Assembly: GCA_030156305.1 (NCBI GenBank)
Contig: JASGMZ010000032.1
Coordinates: 1-17,583 of the forward strand
Direction: 5' to 3'
DNA from: Bacteroidales bacterium
GTDB taxonomy: Bacteria > Bacteroidota > Bacteroidia > Bacteroidales > UBA12077
DNA: 17,583 nt
A model generated the notes under the pieces. The model saw only the letters and a list, made by a program, of their open reading frames with translations, had not been told where the DNA came from and searched no databases. Positions 1 to 6,188 of this stretch are shown piece by piece; position 1 is the stretch's first letter, and each line of letters starts with the position of its first letter. Both the position numbers and the translations under genes were made by a program.

Positions 1-1172
1 AAAAAAAGATTATTGAATTGAACATTTACACCAAAAAACAAAAGTGGAAATTATTTCTTTTATTTGTTGCTATTTTAATAGCAGCAGCATCTATACTTAC
101 CACTAATAACCTGGCAAAGCAATTATCAAAAGAAGAACGCAAAAAAGTGGAACTATGGGCTTTGGGTATGCGTCAACTTTCCAGTTTGGATAACCAGGAA
201 AAGAATTACACCTTTATCCTTGAAGTGATAAAAAATAACGAAACGGTTCCGGTAATTTTAACCGATAAAAATGGGAATGTAGTTTCTTCACGTAATTTAG
301 ATCCTAATCGTGAAAATGACCCAGAGTATTTGGAGCTCCAGCTCGAAAAAATGAAAAAAGAAAATGAACCTATTGAAATTATTTTGCTCGATGGAAATAA
401 AAACTATATTTATTACAAAGAATCGGTTTTATTAACCCGTCTGTATTATTTTCCTATCATTCAGTTTGTGGTAATGATTATCTTTTTACTGGTAGCTTAT
501 CTTGCATTTAGCACCTCGCGTAAAGCAGAACAAAACCAGGTTTGGGTAGGGATGTCAAAAGAAACGGCTCACCAATTAGGAACACCCACCTCTTCGCTTT
601 TAGCTAATTTAGAGTTATTAAAACTGAAAAAAGTAGATCAGGAAATTGTCGATGAATTTGAAAAAGATATCAACCGGCTGGAAAAAATAACCGAACGATT
701 TTCCAAAATAGGTTCAGTGCCTAAACTAACGAAACAGGATATTATTCCGGTGCTTGTTAATACCGTAAATTATATTAAAGCCAGATCATCCGATAAAATT
801 AATTTTCAATTTAACTTTTCAGCAAACGATCAGATACTTCTTCCGTTTAATGCCTCTTTATTTGAGTGGGTAATCGAGAATTTATGTAAAAATGCAATCG
901 ATTCAATGGAAGGGGTCGGAACGTTGAGTGTAATTTTAGACGACAGGATACAGTATCTGTATATTGACATAAAAGATCAAGGAAAAGGAATCCCTAAGTC
1001 GAAATATACGACCATTTTTCAACCCGGATATACCACAAAGAAAAGAGGTTGGGGTTTAGGTTTATCACTTTCAAAAAGGATTATAGAAGATTACCATAAG
1101 GGTAAAATTTTTGTGTATCATTCAGAAATCAATAAAGGAACGATTATTCGAATGGTATTAAAAAAACAATAA
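1..1172 (+). CDS. Membrane sensor histidine kinase (5' partial)
   Basis: Two-component sensor kinase of the inner membrane. The frame is open from base 3 with no stop, so the gene probably starts just outside the window; the TTG at 18 is the first possible start inside it. Numbering from that TTG: transmembrane helix at about 11-33, a short extracytoplasmic segment at 34-142, a second helix at about 144-166, and no obvious HAMP domain. The dimerisation/phosphoacceptor segment has His185 in the motif AHQLGTP, a variant of the usual H-E-x-R-T-P box. The ATPase domain has an N-box with Asn288 and Asn292, a G1 box D320-Q-G-K-G, and a G2 box G344-W-G-L-G-L. No response regulator lies nearby, so its partner is unknown. 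The gene ends 110 bases before the DUF177 start, with a terminator and a promoter between, so it is probably a separate transcript. The kinase call is secure; the signal is unknown. Confidence 0.9.
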   Translation, partial: KKIIELNIYTKKQKWKLFLLFVAILIAAASILTTNNLAKQLSKEERKKVELWALGMRQLSSLDNQEKNYTFILEVIKNNETVPVILTDKNGNVVSSRNLDPNRENDPEYLELQLEKMKKENEPIEIILLDGNKNYIYYKESVLLTRLYYFPIIQFVVMIIFLLVAYLAFSTSRKAEQNQVWVGMSKETAHQLGTPTSSLLANLELLKLKKVDQEIVDEFEKDINRLEKITERFSKIGSVPKLTKQDIIPVLVNTVNYIKARSSDKINFQFNFSANDQILLPFNASLFEWVIENLCKNAIDSMEGVGTLSVILDDRIQYLYIDIKDQGKGIPKSKYTTIFQPGYTTKKRGWGLGLSLSKRIIEDYHKGKIFVYHSEINKGTIIRMVLKKQ

Positions 1173-1189
1173 ACATAAAATTTTAAGAA

Positions 1190-1227
1190 ACAAAGAACGT
1201 TAAGCTTTGGCGTTTTTTCTTTTTTTA
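1190..1227 (+). terminator. Rho-independent terminator after the sensor kinase
   Basis: The arm AAAGAACG (1192-1199) can pair with CGTTTTTT (1211-1218), with one G-T pair and an 11-base loop. An alternative 5-bp stem is CAAAG (1191-1195) with CTTTG (1205-1209). A run of eight T follows at 1220-1227. The hairpin starts about 18 bases after the kinase stop codon. Either fold fits an intrinsic terminator, but the stem is weak in GC. Confidence 0.5.
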
Positions 1228-1243
1228 TTCAAATATAAATTTA

Positions 1244-1251
1244 TACTTTTG
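1244..1251 (+). promoter_or_regulatory. Bacteroidota-type -7 promoter element for the DUF177-rpmF-plsX-fabH operon
   Basis: TACTTTTG is a full match to the Bacteroidota sigma-factor -7 consensus TAnnTTTG. The expected -33 TTTG is not clear; the matching position is a T-rich run. Transcription would start near 1258, giving a leader of 15-25 bases to the GTG at 1273 or the TTG at 1282. This position also argues against any translation start upstream of it. Confidence 0.6.
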
Positions 1252-1281
1252 CACGATGTAAATTTTTGTGAGGTGGATTAT

Positions 1282-1803
1282 TTGAGTAAATATAGAGTTG
1301 ATTTTCAGGGACTAAGTGAGGGTGCACATGAATTTATTTTTAATGTGGATAATGCTTTTTTTCAAAGCATAGAATATTCCGACATTAAAGAGGGCACGCT
1401 GAAAACAACAGTTGTTCTTACAAAAAAAACACAATTGCTTGAGTTAGATTTTAAGATTCAGGGTTTTGTAAATGTTATTTGCGATCGTTGCCTTGATGAA
1501 TTTAAGATGCCGATAGATTTTGAGGGGCAGCTATTTGTTAAGTTTTCAGAAACGGAACAGGAAGATACTGATGAAGTAATGTATTTATTTCCTGAAGACT
1601 ATGAGTTAGATTTAGCTCATTACATATACGAAAGTATACGTTTAAGTTTACCTTTAAAATGTGTTCATTCTGATGACGAAAAAGGGAATAGCACTTGTAA
1701 CCCTGAGATGCTAAACGAGATTGAAAAATTAAAACCAGATAATTCTGCCGAAGATCTGATTGATCCAAGGTGGAGTGAGTTAATAAAATTAAAAGAAAAT
1801 TAA
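1282..1803 (+). CDS. DUF177 (YceD-like) protein, first gene of the L32/fatty acid operon
   Basis: Small cytosolic protein of the DUF177/YceD family, which is commonly encoded directly upstream of rpmF; a role linked to 23S rRNA or ribosome biogenesis is suggested for the family, but the mechanism is not settled. The call rests on the CDRC-L-D-E-F motif (Cys67 and Cys70 from this start), a second cysteine pair at 127 and 139, an acidic middle, the C-terminal DPRWSELIKLK motif and the position before rpmF. The frame extends upstream to a TTG at 1207, but the promoter element at 1244-1251 lies inside that extension and the extra residues are not family-like. I chose the TTG at 1282, which gives MSKYRVDFQGL and has AGGTGG five bases upstream. 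The GTG at 1273 is the alternative. Length is about 173 residues. Start choice is moderate; family is good. Confidence 0.85.
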   Translation: MSKYRVDFQGLSEGAHEFIFNVDNAFFQSIEYSDIKEGTLKTTVVLTKKTQLLELDFKIQGFVNVICDRCLDEFKMPIDFEGQLFVKFSETEQEDTDEVMYLFPEDYELDLAHYIYESIRLSLPLKCVHSDDEKGNSTCNPEMLNEIEKLKPDNSAEDLIDPRWSELIKLKEN

Positions 1804-1822
1804 TATTAATAGATAGTAAAAA

Positions 1823-2008
1823 ATGGCACATCCAAAAAGAAAAACATCGAAGCAGAGAAGAGACAAAAGAAGAACTCATTACAAAGCAACAGCACCCACT
1901 GTTGCCATATGTTCGAATTGCGGTGCTACACACGAGTATCACAGAGTATGTCCGGAGTGTGGATACTATAGAGGACAGTTAGCTGTTGAGAAAGAAATTG
2001 AAGCATAA
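1823..2008 (+). CDS. rpmF: 50S ribosomal protein L32
   Basis: Structural protein of the large ribosomal subunit, 61 residues, typical for the family. It begins MAHPKRKTSKQRRDKRRTHY, the diagnostic L32 start, rich in Lys and Arg for rRNA contact. Four cysteines, C30-x2-C33 and C43-x2-C46, form the zinc ribbon, so this is the zinc-binding (C+) form. The gene lies 19 bases after the DUF177 stop and 15 bases before plsX, consistent with one operon. The ATG has no clear Shine-Dalgarno sequence but an A-rich upstream stretch, usual in Bacteroidota. Confidence 0.98.
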   Translation: MAHPKRKTSKQRRDKRRTHYKATAPTVAICSNCGATHEYHRVCPECGYYRGQLAVEKEIEA

Positions 2009-2023
2009 CTGTAATACATCTGT

Positions 2024-2965
2024 ATGAGAATTGGAATAGATATTATGGGTGGTGATTTTGCTCCTGAAGCAGCTGTTTTAGGAGCAATTTTAGCTCATAA
2101 AGAGTTATCATACGACGATCGTCTCGTTTTAATTGGCGATGAGGCAAAAATTAAAGAAATATTAAAAAGGGAAAAGGTTAGTCCAGAAGATTTTGATATT
2201 GTTCATTCATCGCAGGTCATTGAAATGAGTGATCATCCTGCAAAGGCTTTTGCCAAAAAACCCGATTCAAGTATAGCAAAAGGGTATAAATTACTTGCAT
2301 CAGGAGAAATTGATGGTTTTTCCAGTGCCGGTAGTACAGGAGCAATGTTAGTTGGTGCAATGTTGGCTATAAAAGTTGTCCCCGGGATTATTCGCCCTGT
2401 AATTACTGCTGCAATTCCAAAACCCGACGGAAATTATTCACTTATTTTAGACGTTGGAATTAATCCCGATACTAAACCAGATGTATTATATCAATATGGT
2501 ATTTTGGGATCATTATATGCAAAACATGTGTATAATATAAATGATCCGAAGGTGGGACTAATGAATATTGGAACTGAAGAAGAAAAAGGAAATTTGGTGG
2601 TTAAGTCTGCACATGAACTGATGAAAGACACTGCAGAGTTTAATTTTATTGGCAATGTGGAAGCAAATGAACTATTTGTTGAAGATCGGGTGGATGTTAT
2701 TGTATGTGATGGTTTTGTAGGGAATGTTATACTTAAAGAAGCAGAAGCCTTTTATACACTAATAAAGAAAAGAAATATTCAAGACGAATTTTTTGAAAAA
2801 TTTAATTTCGAAGATTATGGGGGAACGCCAATATTGGGAGCAAATAAAAATATTGTAATAGGGCATGGAATATCACGCCAGGTGGCTATCAAAAATATGA
2901 TACTCCACACAAAGGAAGTGGTTGAAGCAAAACTTTCTGATAAAATTAAGGAGGCATTTAAATGA
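2024..2965 (+). CDS. plsX: Phosphate acyltransferase PlsX
   Basis: Converts acyl-ACP and phosphate to acyl-phosphate, the acyl donor used by PlsY to start phospholipid synthesis; a peripheral membrane enzyme. At 313 residues it is slightly shorter than the enterobacterial form, mainly towards the C terminus. Family signatures are visible: the N-terminal IDIMGGDFAPE (residues 5-15), SAGSTGAM (101-108), LDVGIN (142-147, where Ile replaces the more usual Ala), NIGTEEEKG (181-189), VCDGFVGNV (228-236) and the glycine-rich stretch around GGTPILGANK (266-275). Its TGA stop overlaps the ATG of fabH in an ATGA tetranucleotide, which suggests translational coupling of the two lipid enzymes. Confidence 0.97.
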   Translation: MRIGIDIMGGDFAPEAAVLGAILAHKELSYDDRLVLIGDEAKIKEILKREKVSPEDFDIVHSSQVIEMSDHPAKAFAKKPDSSIAKGYKLLASGEIDGFSSAGSTGAMLVGAMLAIKVVPGIIRPVITAAIPKPDGNYSLILDVGINPDTKPDVLYQYGILGSLYAKHVYNINDPKVGLMNIGTEEEKGNLVVKSAHELMKDTAEFNFIGNVEANELFVEDRVDVIVCDGFVGNVILKEAEAFYTLIKKRNIQDEFFEKFNFEDYGGTPILGANKNIVIGHGISRQVAIKNMILHTKEVVEAKLSDKIKEAFK

Positions 2966-3963
2966 CAAAAATAAGAGCAACGATTACCGGTATTGGAGCT
3001 TATGTTCCTGATTATATTTTAACCAACGATGAGCTGAGTAAAATGGTCGACACTTCGGATGAGTGGATTATGACCCGGATTGGAATCAAGGAGCGACGGA
3101 TTATTAAAGAAAAAGGAGAAGGCTCTTCTTTTGTTGGTTCAAAAGCCGTTAAACAATTACTTAAAAAAACCGGAACATCACCCGATGAAATAGATTTGCT
3201 GATTTGTGCAACAGTTACCCCCGATCATCAATTTCCTGCTACCGCAAATATTATTAGTGACAAAGTAGGAATAAAAAATGCACATAGTTTTGATTTAAAT
3301 GCCGGCTGTTCAGGTTTTTTATATGCCTTAGATACTGCATCTAAATTTGTAGAAGCAGGCACACATAAAAAGGTAATTGTTGTAGGCGCAGAAAAAATGT
3401 CTTCCATCGTTGATTATCATGACCGTGCAACATGCCCTATTTTTGGTGATGGTGCAGGAGCTGTACTCCTTGAACCCACCACTGAAGATATTGGAATTGT
3501 TGATTCGATGCTGCAATCAGACGGTGCTGGAAGGATTCATCTTCACCAAAAAGCTGGAGGATCAGTAAAACCTGCTTCACATGAAACCGTTGATGCCCGA
3601 GAGCATTTTATTTATCAGGAAGGACAACCTGTGTTTAAATGGGCAGTGTCCAAAATGGCGGATGTTTCGGTAGAGATGATGGATCGGCATGGAATAGCAC
3701 CGGATGATTTAAACTGGCTGGTTCCGCATCAAGCGAATATGCGTATTATTGAAGCTACAGCAAAACGCATGGGGATTAAAAGAGAACAGGTAATGATTAA
3801 TATCCAGCGTTATGGAAATACCACAGCTGCTACATTACCCCTTTGTTTATGGGAGTGGGAAGACCAGTTGAAAAAAGGCGATAAACTTATTTTAGCTACA
3901 TTTGGTGCCGGATTTACCTGGGGCTCTATATATATAAAATGGGGTTATGATGGAAAGAAATAA
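2962..3963 (+). CDS. fabH: Beta-ketoacyl-ACP synthase III
   Basis: Initiating condensing enzyme of type II fatty acid synthesis: it joins a primer acyl-CoA to malonyl-ACP. It is 333 residues long, the normal size. The thiolase-fold catalytic triad is intact: Cys116 in NAGCSGF, His256 in VPHQANMR and Asn286 in YGNTTAA. The GDGAGAVLL segment (162-170) and the C-terminal GAGFTWGS (315-322) are also typical. It overlaps plsX by 4 bases. It is followed by a strong terminator at 3993, so the operon stops here; accB and accC, found downstream of fabH in some Bacteroidota, are absent. Primer choice (acetyl-CoA or branched-chain) cannot be read from the sequence. Confidence 0.97.
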   Translation: MTKIRATITGIGAYVPDYILTNDELSKMVDTSDEWIMTRIGIKERRIIKEKGEGSSFVGSKAVKQLLKKTGTSPDEIDLLICATVTPDHQFPATANIISDKVGIKNAHSFDLNAGCSGFLYALDTASKFVEAGTHKKVIVVGAEKMSSIVDYHDRATCPIFGDGAGAVLLEPTTEDIGIVDSMLQSDGAGRIHLHQKAGGSVKPASHETVDAREHFIYQEGQPVFKWAVSKMADVSVEMMDRHGIAPDDLNWLVPHQANMRIIEATAKRMGIKREQVMINIQRYGNTTAATLPLCLWEWEDQLKKGDKLILATFGAGFTWGSIYIKWGYDGKK

Positions 3964-3992
3964 TTGAAATAGAATATTAGTATTATAAAAGG

Positions 3993-4026
3993 AAACATCC
4001 AGGCTAATAAAGTTTGGATGTTTTTT
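3993..4026 (+). terminator. Rho-independent terminator after fabH
   Basis: AAACATCCA (3993-4001) and TGGATGTTT (4015-4023) form a perfect 9-bp stem with a 13-base loop, followed by a T run to 4026. The hairpin starts 30 bases after the fabH stop. It may work in both directions, because mnmH converges from the other side. The stem core AAACATCC/GGATGTTT recurs at two other intergenic hairpins in the window. Confidence 0.85.
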
Positions 4027-4055
4027 ATTAAAAACTCTGAATTTATTAAAAACTC
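4024..4055. repeat. Short direct repeat, 14 bp, period 18
   Basis: TTTATTAAAAACTC occurs at 4024-4037 and again at 4042-4055. The copies are identical and offset by 18 bases, so this looks like a small tandem duplication just downstream of the fabH terminator. No function is evident. Confidence 0.7.
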
Positions 4056-4080
4056 ACTTTACACACTTTGGGGGGTCACT

Positions 4081-4140
4081 ATGGAAAATCTGCTTAGCCG
4101 CTTCAAGCGGCTTGGCGGGTTGATAACTAAAAGGTATTAA
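4081..4140 (+). other. Possible 19-residue cationic small ORF in the convergent gap
   Basis: An ATG at 4081 opens a 20-codon frame ending in TAA at 4138-4140, encoding MENLLSRFKRLGGLITKRY. The peptide has five Lys/Arg and one Glu, with hydrophobic residues spaced as in an amphipathic helix. GGGGGGT lies five to six bases before the ATG, which could act as a ribosome binding site, though strong Shine-Dalgarno sites are rare in Bacteroidota. No good TAnnTTTG promoter is visible upstream. The frame may be a chance product of the GC-rich hairpin it contains, so this is recorded as a candidate only. Confidence 0.15.
4096..4112. repeat. GC-rich perfect inverted repeat in the fabH-mnmH gap
   Basis: AGCCGCTT (4096-4103) and AAGCGGCT (4105-4112) are perfect inverted copies around a single C; a real hairpin would open to a loop of about five bases. 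The repeat is GC-rich (10 of 17 bases G or C) in an otherwise very AT-rich gap and is followed by GGCGGG. There is no T run next to it, so it is a poor intrinsic terminator on its own. It may help end mnmH transcription, or be a copy of a dispersed repeat. Confidence 0.5.
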
Positions 4141-4171
4141 AATTCTAAATTAGGAAAAGATAGATTATAGA

Positions 4172-5215
4172 TTATTTGGGAAGAGAAGAAAAACGCTCCT
4201 GGATAAAATCAATAATTTTAGCTGCATTTTCTTTTGGATTGTCAGACTCCAGTTTAATTGGGAAAATAGTGTGTTTTTCACGCTTTTCTAACCCATAACG
4301 ATAGGTTTTATCATAGTAGGATAATGTAATTTTTGCAACAGTGGCTAAATCGCCATTTCTAAGCGATTCTAACGCTTCTTCTGTATTTTGCCCACCAAGC
4401 CTTTTTTTTATTTTTAAAATACAATTTTCAAGATGTTTGGTGTCGTAAACGGCATATTCTTTCATTAGCCTTTCTATCCTGCTTTGTTTATCCAGCTGAA
4501 TATTTATTACAGTGGCTTTTCGCATTCTGTCGTAAAGTTCCTGAGGTATCCAGTTTGCTCCAATAGACTTGCTTTCATCTTCTAACCATATAGGTTTGGA
4601 AAGGTCAAATGAAATCCATTTCCAGATTAATAAATTTTCGAATTGCTCATTGGGGGGTTGTTCGTTTTGGCCTAGAGCTCCAAAAGCAGATCCTTTATGA
4701 TTAGCTATACTTTCTAAATCTAAAACTTGCTCACCTTGTTTTGCCAATGCTTGTAATATGGCTGTTTTTCCGCTACCCGTATATCCTCCAAGAATGATTA
4801 ACTTATTTCCTTTCGTGAGTTGGTATTTTCCAAATCGCCTAAAAGCTTTGTAACCTCCTTCGAGGAGATAACATTTTATACCTACCGTTTCGAAAAGCCA
4901 GGCCATAGAAGCGCTGCGCATGCCTCCACGCCAACAATAAACTAAAAGTTCGTTGTTTTTTGCAATAGAACGTGCTTGTTCAGCAAAATCACGTAATTTG
5001 CCGCCTACAATTTCTAATCCTTTCAAGACTGCTGGCTCCCGACTTTCCTTTTTGTAAATTGTACCAACAATCGCTCTTTCCTCATTATTAAAAATAGGAA
5101 TATTAACAGCTCCCGGAATATGGCCTGTCTGGAATTCTCCCGGAGAACGTACATCTATAGCTGGTGTCGATCTTAATTTATGGACAAATTCTTCTGGTGC
5201 TATTGTAGTAGCCAT
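4172..5215 (-). CDS. mnmH: tRNA 2-selenouridine synthase (rhodanese plus P-loop domains)
   Basis: Also called SelU/YbbB. It replaces sulfur with selenium, using selenophosphate, in 2-thiouridine at tRNA wobble position 34, through a geranylated intermediate. An N-terminal rhodanese domain (about 1-130) contains DVRSPGEF, GHIPGAVNIP and the active-site Cys94 in YCWRGGMRS. The second part is a P-loop domain with GGYTGSGKT (143-151) and the family motif LESIANHKGSAFGALG (168-183). It is 347 residues long, close to the E. coli protein. It converges on fabH and starts 113 bases downstream of the AIM24-family gene. A near-consensus -7 sequence (TTATTTTG, minus strand, 5226-5233) lies very close to the ATG, so the promoter is uncertain. 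Function needs a selD gene, which is not in the window. Confidence 0.95.
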   Translation of the reverse strand: MATTIAPEEFVHKLRSTPAIDVRSPGEFQTGHIPGAVNIPIFNNEERAIVGTIYKKESREPAVLKGLEIVGGKLRDFAEQARSIAKNNELLVYCWRGGMRSASMAWLFETVGIKCYLLEGGYKAFRRFGKYQLTKGNKLIILGGYTGSGKTAILQALAKQGEQVLDLESIANHKGSAFGALGQNEQPPNEQFENLLIWKWISFDLSKPIWLEDESKSIGANWIPQELYDRMRKATVINIQLDKQSRIERLMKEYAVYDTKHLENCILKIKKRLGGQNTEEALESLRNGDLATVAKITLSYYDKTYRYGLEKREKHTIFPIKLESDNPKENAAKIIDFIQERFSSLPK

Positions 5216-5266
5216 AATAGATTTACAAAATAATGAGCGAAATTAGTTAAAAATATTTTAATGTTT

Positions 5267-5287
5267 AAACTCTTCTTAAAAGAGTTT
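5267..5287 (-). terminator. Weak hairpin between the AIM24-family gene and mnmH
   Basis: AAACTCTT (5267-5274) and AAGAGTTT (5280-5287) form a perfect 8-bp stem with a 5-base loop. It lies about 40 bases past the stop of the AIM24-family gene on the minus strand. The 3' flank is AT-rich but has no clean T run, and the stem is low in GC, so termination would be weak. Confidence 0.35.
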
Positions 5288-5328
5288 TATAATAAAAGTG
5301 GAAAGAAAGCCTGATAAAGGAGTATTTT

Positions 5329-6096
5329 TTAATCTTCTAAAAAATTACCTAATATAGAACTACTGCCTTTTCTAGTATTTTTACCGGCAGGAGAAATGCG
5401 CTGAATAAGTTTTCGGATAGGCATGGATTGTAACCAAACTTTTCCTGTACCACGAAGGGTTGCTAAAAAAAGGCCTTCGCCACCAAATGCCATCGATTTT
5501 AAACTTCCGGAACTTTCAATATTAAAATCGATTTGGGGTTCATAGGCAACAATACAGCCCGTATCAATTTTTAAAGTTTCATTTTGTAAGGTTTTTGCGA
5601 TAACAGTTCCTCCAGCATGAATAAAAGCTTTTCCGTCACCCTCAAGTTTTTGTAAAATAAACCCTTCGCCACCAATTAAACCACTCCCTAATCTACGATT
5701 TAAATGGATTGATATTTTTGTGCCCAGCGCGGCGCATAAAAAGCCATCTTTTTGAACAATAATTTGTCCACCACTTTTTTGTAAATCGATAGGAATAATT
5801 TTTCCAGGATAGGGGGCTGCAAAAGCAACTTTTTTCTTACCCAATCCCTGGTTGGTAAAATGAGTCATAAAAATTGATTCACCCGTAATTAATCGGCTGC
5901 CAGCCGATAATAATTTACCCATAAATCCCTGGTTTGGAGTAGAGCCATCGCCTAATTTTGTTTCAAAAGCAATTTCATCTTCCATATAAGTCATTGCTCC
6001 GGCTTCGGCAACAACCGTTTCTTGTGGGTCAAGTTCAATCTCAACAAGTTGAATGTCGTCTCCAAGAATTTTATAATCAATTTCGTGTGCCTGCAT
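5329..6096 (-). CDS. AIM24 / TIGR00266 family protein
   Basis: Member of the AIM24 family, named after a yeast mitochondrial protein; bacterial members fold as beta-rich, TRAP-like barrels of unknown function. The sequence is glycine-rich and beta-strand-like throughout, with VVAEAGAMTYME near the start, GESIFMTHFTNQG, IHLNRRLGSGLIGGEGFILQ, FIHAGG and SMAFGGEGLFLATLRGTGKVWLQ, which are characteristic of TIGR00266. There is no signal peptide or membrane segment. The frame extends to a TTG at 6112-6114, but the ATG at 6094-6096 begins MQAHEIDYKILGDD, which fits the family start, so I chose it (255 residues). The gene lies 92 bases downstream of the hybrid kinase stop on the same strand. A functional link to either neighbour is not shown. 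Confidence 0.88.
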   Translation of the reverse strand: MQAHEIDYKILGDDIQLVEIELDPQETVVAEAGAMTYMEDEIAFETKLGDGSTPNQGFMGKLLSAGSRLITGESIFMTHFTNQGLGKKKVAFAAPYPGKIIPIDLQKSGGQIIVQKDGFLCAALGTKISIHLNRRLGSGLIGGEGFILQKLEGDGKAFIHAGGTVIAKTLQNETLKIDTGCIVAYEPQIDFNIESSGSLKSMAFGGEGLFLATLRGTGKVWLQSMPIRKLIQRISPAGKNTRKGSSSILGNFLED

Positions 6097-6188
6097 ATTT
6101 TTTGTTTTATACAATTAGTTTTTGATCGTTTGTTAACGGTATGGAAAATAATAATATTTTTAAACGCTTATGTTATTTGAAAATTTAG

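Noticed and set aside
1538..1942. A 134-codon open frame on the minus strand
   Set aside because: It lies opposite the DUF177 and rpmF genes, both well supported by motifs, and its own sequence is low in recognisable features.
6094..6114. TTG start at 6112-6114 for the AIM24-family gene
   Set aside because: The ATG at 6094-6096 gives the family-like N terminus and is preceded by the A-rich stretch usual in Bacteroidota.
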